DNA of 64,000 nt, from positions 1,178,001 through 1,242,000 of the forward strand of contig NZ_CP102251.1 in the NCBI RefSeq assembly GCF_025145285.1, given 5' to 3'. A program made the translations under genes and the position numbers. This DNA comes from Alistipes onderdonkii (GTDB taxonomy: Bacteria; Bacteroidota; Bacteroidia; Bacteroidales; Rikenellaceae). Below the pieces are notes generated by a model. The model searched no databases. It had not been told where the DNA came from and worked only from the letters and a program-made list of their open reading frames with translations. Each line of letters begins with the position of its first letter. Within the stretch, counting starts at the first letter, position 1. Of the stretch, positions 9,386 to 18,024 are shown piece by piece.

Positions 9386-9398
9386 AAGATTGAACGTG

Positions 9399-10481
9399 AT
9401 GAAAAGAAAATACCTATATCGAATTTTCGGAATGCTGTTTTTGCCTGCCCTCTCCGCAGCCTGCGGGCTGGAGGCGCAGGAGGAGATCTTTCCCGGCAAT
9501 AAGTTCCGCTACACCGAACTTCGCCTGGAGGGCACGCTTCCCGTATCGGGATACCCAACCCCGCTCTACCTTTTCCGCCGGGCGGCGCGAACGCAGGACG
9601 GATATGTTTTCGACCGCAGTTACACTTCGGTCGCCGACGGTGAGACACTGAAACTTCCGCTCGCCGAGCTGAAAGCCTACGACTACCGTTTTCTGATGGT
9701 CGCCCAGCCCGGCGACGCGCAACGGCTGTCGCTGTCCACAGCGGCCGGGACACAGTTCGTCCCGGGGGTCGCATGGGAAGACCTGCGGCTGGGATGCGCC
9801 TCGGGGGCGGCTGCGCCGGACGGTTACAGCGGCTATACAGACTTGAGCGGCGAAGCTATTCTCCTCGACGGCAAAATCCGCCTCACGCTGACACGCGTCG
9901 CAGGGCAGGTGCTCTTCGACATCTACCGCACGGGAAGCTCGCTCTCGCAGCCCGAAAGCATCCTATCGCCCGATGTGGAGTCGGTGATCGACCGGATCGC
10001 ACGGATCGAAATCTCCTATGAGAATCCGACCACCGAACTGCGGTTCGATGAAAACGGGACACTGGTTCCCGCAGCGTATGCTTCGGAACCGCTGGTGCAA
10101 AGCATTCTGCCACAGATGACGGATTTCAAGGTTCCACTCCCCCAGACGGACAAGGGACTCGGCATATACGACGACGGGGTGCGCGGCAGCCTGCGCATGA
10201 AAGGAGCTTTCCTGCTGCCGTCCGATTCGAAACTGCGGGTGAAACTGCTCTTCACATACTACGACACGACGCCTGCCTGCGGCAACGGCCACACGGATGT
10301 CCATTCCGCAGCCTGTTTCCCGCAGCGGCAGCTGACCCTCGCCCTTCCGGCGGCCGATGCCGCGACGGGGCTTCCGGTGGCTGCAAATTGCTTCACGGTC
10401 AACCGGGCGGGACTGCACTGCGACCGGATCATCGACATTCCGGTCAGAGGGGGCATCGAAACGAATTTCGACTGGTTGTGA
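9399..10481 (+). CDS. Fimbrial subunit-like lipoprotein
   Basis: 360 residues from the ATG at 9399; an in-frame TTG three codons earlier is less likely. The signal peptide ends LSAACG, with the Cys as predicted lipid anchor. The beta-rich body includes TPLYLFRRAARTQDG and LKAYDYRFLMVAQ, then IRLTLTRVAGQVLFDIYRTG, matching the two-domain plan of the flanking lipoproteins. It lies 13 nt downstream of the previous gene. Probably an accessory pilin of the same type V pilus; the precise role is unknown. Confidence 0.75.
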   Translation: MKRKYLYRIFGMLFLPALSAACGLEAQEEIFPGNKFRYTELRLEGTLPVSGYPTPLYLFRRAARTQDGYVFDRSYTSVADGETLKLPLAELKAYDYRFLMVAQPGDAQRLSLSTAAGTQFVPGVAWEDLRLGCASGAAAPDGYSGYTDLSGEAILLDGKIRLTLTRVAGQVLFDIYRTGSSLSQPESILSPDVESVIDRIARIEISYENPTTELRFDENGTLVPAAYASEPLVQSILPQMTDFKVPLPQTDKGLGIYDDGVRGSLRMKGAFLLPSDSKLRVKLLFTYYDTTPACGNGHTDVHSAACFPQRQLTLALPAADAATGLPVAANCFTVNRAGLHCDRIIDIPVRGGIETNFDWL

Positions 10482-10501
10482 AACGGCAAAAACGTACGAT
10501 T

Positions 10502-11665
10502 ATGAGAAAGCTTTCAGTCTTATTCGTAATGGCGGCCTTCCTGACGGGCGGCTGCTCGGAAGGGGAACCCTTCGGGCACCCGTCCGCGGAGAGGGAAAAA
10601 CGCGTCGAAGTCTCGTTCCGGCTGGAAGCCGTCGGCACGGACGTCTCGCTCGTACCCATGACGCGCGCCACCTCCTACACGCAGTGGTTCAGGAACACGG
10701 CCCGGCTGCTGATCCTGAAAAAGGCGGACACCCGCTGGATCGTGGACACGACGCAAACCGTCCTGCTCGACGCACAGTCGGGGCCATGGGCCGAACTGAA
10801 GATCGCCGGGGATCTTCCGCCGTGCCCGTTCAATCTCGAACTGCGGCCGGGCGATTACCGGATCGTAGCCGTAATCAACTGGGGGTCGGCCGACTGGAAC
10901 AACGATCTGGTTCCGGGGAAAGTCGTCTCCGATGAGACCGACGGCTCGCTGCGCACGCCGCCGCTGCTTACCTACACGATCTCGACGCACTGGATGAACA
11001 ACGGTTACCGGCAGCTGAGCCGCGAAGTTTTTGTTGCCGTGGCCGATTTCCCGGTGCCCAAAAGCGGCGATCTCCATTCGGCAGGCGTTCCGCCGGTAAC
11101 CCTGCGGGCCGAACGGCGTGTGGCGAAGTTCCGCGTGCTGCTCAAAGACAAACCTTCGCCCGTCAACGGTTTTTCGTTCGACATGACAGCCCATACCGTC
11201 CAGATGCTTCTCACGTCCAAGACCGAACCTTTTGCCGAAGGCATCGACGCACTCGGAGGAATGTATTACGGCGATCCCGCACTCTATGAACTGCCGTGTT
11301 GCATGTCGACGATGGGAGATTTCCATTCCTCGGGTACGGAGCGCTACCAGATGTGCCAAACCAATTCGACGGTCTTTTCGCCCTTCGTCTTCGCCGACCC
11401 GGCCTCGGAACTGCCTATCGGGATCGTGGATATCGACATTTCCGGCGCCAGCGGCGGATATACGTATAAAACCGACCAGACGTTCGCACGCACGCTCACC
11501 GCAAGCAAAATCTCCGGCATCGTTTTCGAAACCACCGACACCTATGACGACTCCTCGTCGCAAATCCGGATCGATGTCGTCGAGGCGACGGACGACGCGG
11601 GAAACCCCGAAAATGCGGCGGCGCTCTTCGACTCCTTTTTCGAGTGGAACGCCTCGCCCTACTAA
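10502..11665 (+). CDS. Fimbrial subunit-like lipoprotein
   Basis: 387 residues. The lipobox LTGGC places the lipidated Cys at residue 18. After a charged linker (PSAEREKRVEV) comes a beta-rich domain with ARLLILKKADTRWIVD and LELRPGDYRIVAVINWG, then a second domain with TLRAERRVAKFRVLLKD. The Arg in MTRATSY and the KR linker could be sites for trypsin-like maturation, as in Porphyromonas pilins, but this is speculative. The start follows the previous stop by 20 nt. Assigned to the fimbrial group by position and fold pattern. Confidence 0.74.
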   Translation: MRKLSVLFVMAAFLTGGCSEGEPFGHPSAEREKRVEVSFRLEAVGTDVSLVPMTRATSYTQWFRNTARLLILKKADTRWIVDTTQTVLLDAQSGPWAELKIAGDLPPCPFNLELRPGDYRIVAVINWGSADWNNDLVPGKVVSDETDGSLRTPPLLTYTISTHWMNNGYRQLSREVFVAVADFPVPKSGDLHSAGVPPVTLRAERRVAKFRVLLKDKPSPVNGFSFDMTAHTVQMLLTSKTEPFAEGIDALGGMYYGDPALYELPCCMSTMGDFHSSGTERYQMCQTNSTVFSPFVFADPASELPIGIVDIDISGASGGYTYKTDQTFARTLTASKISGIVFETTDTYDDSSSQIRIDVVEATDDAGNPENAAALFDSFFEWNASPY

Positions 11666-11677
11666 AATTACGAAGTC

Positions 11678-12592
11678 ATGAAAAAATCACTTTACATACC
11701 GTTCGCGTTCCTGTGCCTGCTGTCGGCAATGTCGTGCATCGAAGAGAAACTCGACCCGTGTCCACCCCAGGGAGGAGAAGTTACGGTCGCACTCCGGGTC
11801 GAGAAATTCCAGGCCCGGCCGCCCTACCGTCCGTCGGATTTCGAACAGGAATTCGGGAAACGCATCCATTCGCTCGACTACCTGCTCTATGCCGACGGGC
11901 AGCTGATCGGGCAAGGCCGCGCGGACGACCTACAGACCGCTGCCGGCGGGGACTGCCTCTTCCGCATGGGCACGCTTCCGTTCGGAACGTACCGGCTGGC
12001 GTTCGTGGCCAACGCTGCGGCGCGCATGATGACGGGGACGACCGATGCTCCGGAGGCACGTTACATCGTTTACCAGGGAGAAAAGAACGGTGACGACCAT
12101 TTCCGCGCCGACGTGCCGTTCGAAGTGACCTGCCCCTGCCGCAATGAATTCGAAGCCGTCCTTCAGCGCGTACACGGCATAACCCGCTTCCGGTTCGAGA
12201 ATATTCCCGCCCAAATCGCCTCCGTCGAGGTGGTGCTCGACAACGTCGGCCAGCGTATGCCGCTCTGCGGGGAACCCGACCAGGGGTGCGAGGTTTCCAA
12301 ACGCGTCACCGCAGCGCAGCTGAGGGCACGCGCCGCCGGGTCGTTCACGCTCGGCACGTTCTGCACGCTGCCGGGCGAAAGGACATCGTGGCGGCTCAGA
12401 CTCTACGGCGAGGACGACGCACCGCTCTACGACCGGGTAGTCACCGACACCCTGCGGATCGAATGCAACCAGTTGATCGACCTTACGGCACGTTTTGAAG
12501 AGGGCGATTTCCGGGGAGAAATCGAGTTCTCGGTCGACGTCGACACGACATGGGACGGAGCCAACGAAGGCGGGGGCGAAATCATACGATGA
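11678..12592 (+). CDS. FimB/Mfa2-type fimbrial anchor lipoprotein
   Basis: 304 residues. A short signal peptide ends LSAMSC (Cys20) and the mature protein begins with IEEKLDPCPPQGGEVTVALRV. The 'C...LDPCP' opening is the classic start of the Mfa2/FimB anchor family, which ends pilus growth and fixes the pilus to the outer membrane. Other family signs are HSLDYLLYADGQLI, LPFGTYRLAFVAN and LQRVHGITRFRFENIP. It is the last gene of the operon, 12 nt after its neighbour, whereas in the best-known P. gingivalis loci the anchor gene directly follows the major subunit. Confident as a family call. Confidence 0.85.
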   Translation: MKKSLYIPFAFLCLLSAMSCIEEKLDPCPPQGGEVTVALRVEKFQARPPYRPSDFEQEFGKRIHSLDYLLYADGQLIGQGRADDLQTAAGGDCLFRMGTLPFGTYRLAFVANAAARMMTGTTDAPEARYIVYQGEKNGDDHFRADVPFEVTCPCRNEFEAVLQRVHGITRFRFENIPAQIASVEVVLDNVGQRMPLCGEPDQGCEVSKRVTAAQLRARAAGSFTLGTFCTLPGERTSWRLRLYGEDDAPLYDRVVTDTLRIECNQLIDLTARFEEGDFRGEIEFSVDVDTTWDGANEGGGEIIR

Positions 12593-12726
12593 CGGGGAGC
12601 AGATCCCCAGCCTGCCCGCCCATCCCGTGCGGACGGGCGCTGTCCTTACCCCGGGAAAGGCACGGGCGGTACGTTCTCCGACGGCCGCGGACGGAATGCC
12701 GGGGCGCGGCGCTCCTGCGGCGGATT

Positions 12727-13245
12727 TTATTTCAACAGGCAGCCGTTCAGCAGCTCGATCCTCCCGGGCACATCCGCTTCCTTCATCCGCCGGATCAGGG
12801 CGACCAGCTGCATGGAATCGATCTCCAGCCCCATCGTGCGCAGATAAACCGCCTTTACGCCCTTCGATTCGTAAAGGCGGTCGAACCGCCAGAACCAGGC
12901 CGGCCGTATGAGCTGCGGCTTGTAGTTGCTCTCGAGCAGCAACCGCACCCAGTATTGTCCCCGGAAATAGAAATCGTCCGCGTAAAGGATGGCCTCCCAT
13001 TCGATCTGCCCGCGGATCGTGAACATCTCGGTGATGCCGTCTTCGGTAAGGACGATATAGGGTCGGCGGTCGTACAGCGAGCCGATACCGTACAACAGGG
13101 TAAAACCCGCCGTCGCCACGAAACACCATCCCAGAACGACATCGCGGACACAGTACAGGATAAGGCCGCCGGCAATCCCCGCAAGGAACCCGGCGACGGT
13201 GATACACACTGCCTTTTTCCTGGATTTATGCACTATCATCTTCAT
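12727..13245 (-). CDS. Small membrane protein, STM3941-like (PH-like) fold
   Basis: 172 residues from the ATG at 13245. Two hydrophobic segments near the N-terminus (about 14-30 and 36-54) are followed by a soluble domain with YIVLTEDGITEMFTIRGQIEWEAIL, whose strand pattern recalls the STM3941 family of small PH-like membrane proteins. No catalytic residues are apparent. It is convergent with the fimbrial operon and divergent from mscS, so probably a single-gene unit. Function unknown; the family suggestion is tentative. Confidence 0.7.
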   Translation of the reverse strand: MKMIVHKSRKKAVCITVAGFLAGIAGGLILYCVRDVVLGWCFVATAGFTLLYGIGSLYDRRPYIVLTEDGITEMFTIRGQIEWEAILYADDFYFRGQYWVRLLLESNYKPQLIRPAWFWRFDRLYESKGVKAVYLRTMGLEIDSMQLVALIRRMKEADVPGRIELLNGCLLK

Positions 13246-13411
13246 CCTCAACCTGATTTTTCATTTCGGGATCGTGCAAATTCTTCTCCAAAGGCATAGA
13301 ATTTGAAAGCCGGGATAAGAAAAAAACCGTGCATTATGCGCCGATGTTAAAAACCGGATGGCAAAAGAGGAAACACAAATAACAAATGTATAATTAAAAA
13401 ACAGCCGAAAA

Positions 13412-14518
13412 ATGTTAAATTACGAAATCTGGGGAAACAGCGTCCAGACATGGATCGTCTCCCTACTCATCATAGCAGGAGCGTTTATCGTCGTGAAACT
13501 GCTGTCCCTGCTGGGCAGGAAGGTTATAAAACCCTTTATCGGGCGCACAAGCAACCGGGTGGACGACATCATATACTATTCCCTGGAGTCGCCCCTGAAA
13601 TTCGCCGTGATGCTGCTGGGCATCTGGATCGCCATCCATCGGCTGGTCTACCCGGATCATCTGGTAAAATACGTCGACAATGCCTACAGCATACTGATCA
13701 TACTCGACATCACCTGGGTTCTGGCCCGCCTCTCCACGGCCCTGCTCCAGCAATATTGGGGGCAGCGGTCGGACGGCCATGCGCTGAAAATGATGCCGGT
13801 AGTCAGGCGGACGATCCTGGTTCTGATCTGGATCGTCGGTCTGGTAACAGCCCTGAGCAATGTAGGGGTCGACATCAATGCGTTATGGGGCACGCTGGGC
13901 ATCGGCGGTATCGCCTTCGCCCTGGCGGCGCAGGATACCGTGAAGAATATCTTCGGCGCGTTCACCATCTTCACGGACAAGCCCTTCGGCATCGGCGACA
14001 CGATCAACGTGAACGGCTTCGAAGGGACGGTGGTCGACGTGGGCATGCGCAGTACGCGAATCATGGGTTACGACCGGCGCATCACCAGTTATCCGAATTA
14101 CAAAATTACGGACGCCTCGATCGTCAACATCTCGTCGGAACCGATGCGCCGCGCCATGGTTAAGGTGGGGCTGACCTACGACACCGGCGCAGACAAGATG
14201 AACGAGGCGCTGGATATTTTGAGGGGCCTCCCGGCGAAGGTAAAGAACGTTTCCGAAAATCCGTCGGACATAACGGCCTACTTTTCGGACTACACCGATT
14301 CGGCGCTGGTCATCACATTTTACTATTACATCGAAAAACAGGGGGATATTCTGAAAGTGACCTCGGACATGAACCTGGCCATACTGGCCGCCTTCAACAA
14401 GGCCGGGCTCAATTTCGCCTTCCCGACACGCACGCTGCTCGTGCAACGGGGCGGGGAGGACGCCGGATCCGGAGACGAATCCGTCCCCGGAAACGCCCCG
14501 CAAACGCCCAATTCATAA
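13412..14518 (+). CDS. MscS-family mechanosensitive ion channel
   Basis: 368 residues. Hydrophobic segments lie at about 12-32, 58-80, 90-110 and 135-175. The last holds the pore-lining stretch GTLGIGGIAFALAAQDTVKN, followed by FGAFTIFTDKPFGIGDTINV and a beta-domain, the signature of MscS/YnaI channels. These inner-membrane channels open under membrane tension and release solutes during osmotic downshock. The C-terminal tail is acidic and low-complexity. The pullulanase gene starts 12 nt downstream, so the two may be co-transcribed. The AT-rich sequence upstream is likely to hold the promoter, but no clear TTTG/TAnnTTTG pair was found. Confidence 0.92.
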   Translation: MLNYEIWGNSVQTWIVSLLIIAGAFIVVKLLSLLGRKVIKPFIGRTSNRVDDIIYYSLESPLKFAVMLLGIWIAIHRLVYPDHLVKYVDNAYSILIILDITWVLARLSTALLQQYWGQRSDGHALKMMPVVRRTILVLIWIVGLVTALSNVGVDINALWGTLGIGGIAFALAAQDTVKNIFGAFTIFTDKPFGIGDTINVNGFEGTVVDVGMRSTRIMGYDRRITSYPNYKITDASIVNISSEPMRRAMVKVGLTYDTGADKMNEALDILRGLPAKVKNVSENPSDITAYFSDYTDSALVITFYYYIEKQGDILKVTSDMNLAILAAFNKAGLNFAFPTRTLLVQRGGEDAGSGDESVPGNAPQTPNS

Positions 14519-14530
14519 AATACGACCACC

Positions 14531-16498
14531 ATGGATAATATCAAAAACCACCCCGCACCCGACCAGTTGGATTCGTTCGACAAATATCCGCCGTACTACG
14601 GCCAAGACCTCGAACTGGCGTATACGCCCCAACGCTCCGTCTTTACGCTCTGGGCGCCCACCGCGAGCAAAACCCGGCTCAATATCTACTCCTCGGGCGA
14701 GGGAGGCAATCCGGAGGAGCAATTGGAAATGGAGCCCTCGGACGACGGAACCTGGCGCATTGCCGTCGAACGCGACCTGAATGGCTCCTTCTATACCTTC
14801 CAGATAGAAAAAGAGGGGAAATGGCTCGCCGAAACACCCGGCATCTGGGCGAAGGCGGTCGGCATAAACGGCGATCGGGCGGCCGTGATCGACTGGAACC
14901 AGACCAATCCGGAAGGCTGGGAATCGGATCGTGCGCCCGAATTGAAAATGTATTCCGACATTATTCTCTACGAACTGCACCACCGCGATTTCAGCATCGC
15001 CCCGGATTCCGGAATCCGCAACAAGGGCAAATTTCTGGCCCTGACCGAAACCGGCACCAAAACCCCCGAAGGCGAGGCATCCGGTCTGGATCACCTCAAG
15101 GAACTGGGCGTAACGCATATACACATCCTCCCCTCCTTCGACTATGCGACGGTGGACGAGACAAGGCTGGCGGACAAGACCTACAACTGGGGATACGACC
15201 CGAAGAACTACAACGTTCCGGAAGGCAGTTACTCCACCGACCCGGCCAACCCCGTGACGCGCATCCGCGAGTTTAAGGAAATGGTGAAAAGCCTGCATCA
15301 GAACGGGATGCGCATCGTCCTCGACGTCGTCTACAACCACACCGCCTCGGTCGATCGTTCGAACTTCAACCTTACCGTCCCGGGCTACTTTTACCGCCAG
15401 AATGCCGACGGTTCCTACTCGGACGCCTCGGGCTGCGGCAATGAAACGGCTTCGGAACGCGAAATGGTACGGCATTACATCGTCGAATCCGTCAAATTCT
15501 GGGTACAGGAGTACCATATCGACGGGTTCCGGTTCGACCTGATGGGAATACACGATATCGACACGATGAACCGCATCCGGGAAGAACTGACGAAGATCGA
15601 CCCTACGATCTTCATATACGGCGAAGGATGGCTTGCGGCCGACTCTCCCCTGCCTCCGGAAAAACGGGCGGTACGGGATCACGTCGGTGAAATGGAGGGC
15701 ATCGCCGTTTTCTGCGACGATTTCCGCGACGCCGTGCGCGGCAGCACGTTCGACGAACAGGCCGCCGGTTATGCCTCCGGGAATATCGTCGGGCATTACG
15801 AACCCGTAAAATTCGGGATCGCCGGCGCCACGCAGCATCCGCAAGTGGATTATAACGGACTGTTATACAGCTCTGTGCCATACGCATCCGCCCCTTCGCA
15901 GGCAGTCAATTTCGTCGCCAGCCACGACGGTTACACGGTGATCGACAAACTGAGATTTTCCGTCAAGGGCGACCATGCCGACGACGAGCTGCCGCCTATC
16001 GACAAACTGGTACACACCATTCTGCTCACGGCACAGGGGGTTCCTTTCATCCGCGCCGGCGAAGAGATGATGCAGGACAAACAGGGGGAACCGAACAGTT
16101 TCCGTTCGCCCGACGCCGTCAACAGGATCGACTGGGCCTTGAAAGCCAAAAACCGGGATCTGTTCGATTATGTCCGGGGGCTGATCGCACTTCGGAAAGC
16201 ACATCCGGCATTCCGGATCCCGACGGCAGAGGGGCTGCAGCAGGGGCTTCATTTCCTTGACACGGGCGACTCCGGAGTGATCGCCTATACGCTGGGAGAA
16301 TATGCGAACGGCGATGCGTGGAAAGAGATCCTGGTGGCCTATAACGGCAACCGCCACCAAGCCGAGTTCCACATTCCCGAAGCGGATTGGATCGTAGTCT
16401 GCCGCGACGGCCGGATCGACCCCGACAGCCGCGACCGCCTGCCCGGCGGCAACACCCGTATAGCGGCCTCCTCGGCCATTATCGCATACCGCGAATAA
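14531..16498 (+). CDS. pulA: Type I pullulanase (GH13), cytoplasmic
   Basis: 655 residues, no signal peptide. An N-terminal CBM48-type domain (about 25-125; FTLWAPTASKTRLNIY) precedes the GH13 barrel. The pullulanase signature YNWGYDP is present at 217-223. Catalytic residues are Asp336 (DGFRFDLMG), Glu365 (YGEGW) and Asp466 (SHDG). The enzyme hydrolyses alpha-1,6 branch points in pullulan, glycogen or starch fragments. The lack of an export signal points to a cytoplasmic role in trimming glycogen or imported dextrins, together with the cytoplasmic alpha-amylase at 22971. It starts 12 nt after mscS. Confidence 0.94.
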   Translation: MDNIKNHPAPDQLDSFDKYPPYYGQDLELAYTPQRSVFTLWAPTASKTRLNIYSSGEGGNPEEQLEMEPSDDGTWRIAVERDLNGSFYTFQIEKEGKWLAETPGIWAKAVGINGDRAAVIDWNQTNPEGWESDRAPELKMYSDIILYELHHRDFSIAPDSGIRNKGKFLALTETGTKTPEGEASGLDHLKELGVTHIHILPSFDYATVDETRLADKTYNWGYDPKNYNVPEGSYSTDPANPVTRIREFKEMVKSLHQNGMRIVLDVVYNHTASVDRSNFNLTVPGYFYRQNADGSYSDASGCGNETASEREMVRHYIVESVKFWVQEYHIDGFRFDLMGIHDIDTMNRIREELTKIDPTIFIYGEGWLAADSPLPPEKRAVRDHVGEMEGIAVFCDDFRDAVRGSTFDEQAAGYASGNIVGHYEPVKFGIAGATQHPQVDYNGLLYSSVPYASAPSQAVNFVASHDGYTVIDKLRFSVKGDHADDELPPIDKLVHTILLTAQGVPFIRAGEEMMQDKQGEPNSFRSPDAVNRIDWALKAKNRDLFDYVRGLIALRKAHPAFRIPTAEGLQQGLHFLDTGDSGVIAYTLGEYANGDAWKEILVAYNGNRHQAEFHIPEADWIVVCRDGRIDPDSRDRLPGGNTRIAASSAIIAYRE

Positions 16499-16569
16499 TT
16501 TCCGGGCAGTTCATCCTCCCGGGTACAGAATTTGTATTATCCTGATTGTCAACCAAAATTAAAAAACAT

Positions 16570-16830
16570 ATGTATTTCTTATGGTATTTACTCATTGGCC
16601 TGGCGGCCGGATGGATCGCCAGCCTGATCTTTAAAGGCAGCGGCTCCGGATTGCTGGTCAATCTGATCGTCGGCCTTGTCGGCGGCTTTTTGGGCGGCTG
16701 GCTCGTTTCGCTGTTCGGCTGGGTACCGACAGGTACTTTCGGCACCTTCATAGCTTCGGTCATCGGGGCTATCGTGCTGCTGTGGATCGTATCGCTGTTC
16801 ACACGGCGCAAAACCGTTAAAACATTATAA
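16570..16830 (+). CDS. GlsB/YeaQ/YmgE-type stress-response membrane protein
   Basis: 86 residues from the ATG at 16570; an in-frame TTG further upstream is unlikely. Three hydrophobic segments with repeated Gly motifs are visible: LIGLAAGWIASLIFKGSG, LIVGLVGGFLGGWL and FIASVIGAIVLLWIVSLF. The pattern GLAAGW...IVGxxGGxxGGWL is that of transglycosylase-associated / GlsB-YeaQ proteins, small inner-membrane proteins induced by general stress. It lies 2 nt before the next small gene, which is predicted to be an amphipathic helix, so the two are co-transcribed. Confidence 0.88.
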   Translation: MYFLWYLLIGLAAGWIASLIFKGSGSGLLVNLIVGLVGGFLGGWLVSLFGWVPTGTFGTFIASVIGAIVLLWIVSLFTRRKTVKTL

Positions 16831-16832
16831 TT

Positions 16833-17150
16833 ATGGAAAATTACTCGAAAGAAGAGCCCGGCACGCTCCGGGAACATGAGGAAAAAGCAGTCCACAAGGC
16901 GGAAGAACACGGCCAAAAGGCCAGGCACGACCTGCAGGAAAACATGCAGAAGCTGAAGGACGACGCCCAGGAGACCGCCATCGAGGCGAAAAATGAGGCA
17001 AGGACGGGTGTCCGCAAAATGGCCGGCAAAATCGAAGAGGCCGGCACGAAGGCCAAAAATGCGACCAAAGAGGGCATGACCAAAGCCGCACACAAAGTAA
17101 AGGAGACGGCCACGCAAGCCTCCAACCGGATCAAGGAGAAGGTGCACTGA
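16833..17150 (+). CDS. Small Lys/Glu/Ala-rich amphipathic-helix stress-type protein
   Basis: 105 residues without hydrophobic segments. Composition is dominated by Lys, Glu and Ala, with a loose 11-residue periodicity (KxxAxExxxKA). This resembles group 3 LEA, YtxH/CsbD or apolipophorin-like helices that bind membranes or stabilise proteins under desiccation or osmotic stress. No enzymatic motif is present. Its start follows the GlsB/YeaQ-type gene by 2 nt and a strong terminator follows 22 nt after its stop, so it closes a two-gene stress operon. The functional class is inference from composition and context. Confidence 0.82.
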   Translation: MENYSKEEPGTLREHEEKAVHKAEEHGQKARHDLQENMQKLKDDAQETAIEAKNEARTGVRKMAGKIEEAGTKAKNATKEGMTKAAHKVKETATQASNRIKEKVH

Positions 17151-17172
17151 GCCCGATGGCCCGACATCGAAA

Positions 17173-17201
17173 AAGAGAAGTCTGAGACTTCTCTTTTTTT
17201 T
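17173..17201 (+). terminator. Rho-independent terminator after small stress genes
   Basis: The arms AAGAGAAGTC and GACTTCTCTT pair perfectly over 10 bp around a TGA loop, followed by a run of T. It ends the 16570-17150 transcript on the plus strand. Confidence 0.9.
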
Positions 17202-17237
17202 GCCGCAATATTTCGGGGAAAGGCCGCCACCGGGAAC

Positions 17238-17924
17238 CTATGCCGGCATGAGGATGCCCGGATCGCCGGGGACTTTGCGCATGAAATCGGGCTGTGCGGG
17301 TTCGCAGTCCATCGCCTGCTCCGGATAGGGTTTCAGCAACGCGGCGATCTGGCTGTCGGACAGCTCGGGGTGCAGCCAGCACTCTTCGTCGCCGTCTTGC
17401 AGAATAACCGGCATCCGGCAATCCCGGTTGTTGATATGGCGCATCATCGGATTCGCTTCGGTGGTTATGACCGAATACGTCATCACGACCTCGTCCGACT
17501 CCCGGTCGATCCAGCAGTCGAAAACGCCCGCAAGGGCGACAATAGGCCGATCCCTTACCGTCACGTAGTAGGGGGTCTTCTGCGCCTGCCCGTGGCGCCA
17601 ACCGAAAAACCCGCTCACGGGGATCAGGCACCTCCTCCGGCGGATCGGGACACGGAACGAAGCGTTTTCAAAAATAGTTTCCGCACGGGCGATGACCGTC
17701 TGGTTACGGACCGTCACGGTCTGGGCGGCTTTCCCGATCCAATACGGGATCAGCCCCCAGCGGAAATACTGTATCTGTTCGTCCCTGGTGACGACCGGGT
17801 ACGGGAGGTGTGAAAATGCACAGACATGGTATGCAGGCCGGAATTTTCTGATCAGATCGGTTTTACGGTCGAAACGCCGGGCCAGTTCTTCGGCCCCGGC
17901 GGCAAGGGAGATATGATAACACAT
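17238..17924 (-). CDS. SRAP/YedK (HMCES)-family protein with degenerate active site
   Basis: 228 residues, starting at the ATG at 17924 because family members need Cys at position 2 (MCYHISL). The open frame extends 30 codons upstream, but that part is spurious. SRAP proteins bind abasic sites in single-stranded DNA, forming a thiazolidine link through Cys2. Family landmarks are FRWGLIPYW, ARAETIFENASFR, RRCLIPVSGFF and TTEANPMM...RMPVIL. Three conserved residues appear changed: the Asn of NARAET is Ile78, the Glu of GFFEW is Gly108, and the His of the I-H-N segment is Asn165. Cys2 remains. It is convergent with the small stress operon. The fold is certain; enzymatic competence is doubtful. 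Confidence 0.9.
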   Translation of the reverse strand: MCYHISLAAGAEELARRFDRKTDLIRKFRPAYHVCAFSHLPYPVVTRDEQIQYFRWGLIPYWIGKAAQTVTVRNQTVIARAETIFENASFRVPIRRRRCLIPVSGFFGWRHGQAQKTPYYVTVRDRPIVALAGVFDCWIDRESDEVVMTYSVITTEANPMMRHINNRDCRMPVILQDGDEECWLHPELSDSQIAALLKPYPEQAMDCEPAQPDFMRKVPGDPGILMPA

Positions 17925-17968
17925 GACACACTGGTTTATCCTGTTACGGCCCCGCCGGGCCGACAGCA

Positions 17969-18005
17969 AAAAAAAGCAGGGAGCACAACTGCGGCCACTC
18001 CCTGC
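17969..18005 (-). terminator. Terminator for the PepSY-like gene
   Basis: On the minus strand the arms GCAGGGAG and CTCCCTGC (17998-18005 and 17976-17983) form an 8-bp stem followed by a T-run (the A-run at 17969-17975 on the plus strand). It lies just inside the untranslated region upstream of the SRAP start, so transcription of the PepSY gene should end there. Confidence 0.82.
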
Positions 18006-18024
18006 GATTTTCACACTGCAAAAG

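Noticed and set aside
14513..15844. 443-codon minus-strand frame opposite pulA
   Set aside because: Antisense shadow of the pullulanase gene; no domain and no promoter.
17925..18014. 30-codon upstream extension of the SRAP gene
   Set aside because: Family members require Cys at position 2, and the extension overlaps the terminator of the neighbouring gene.
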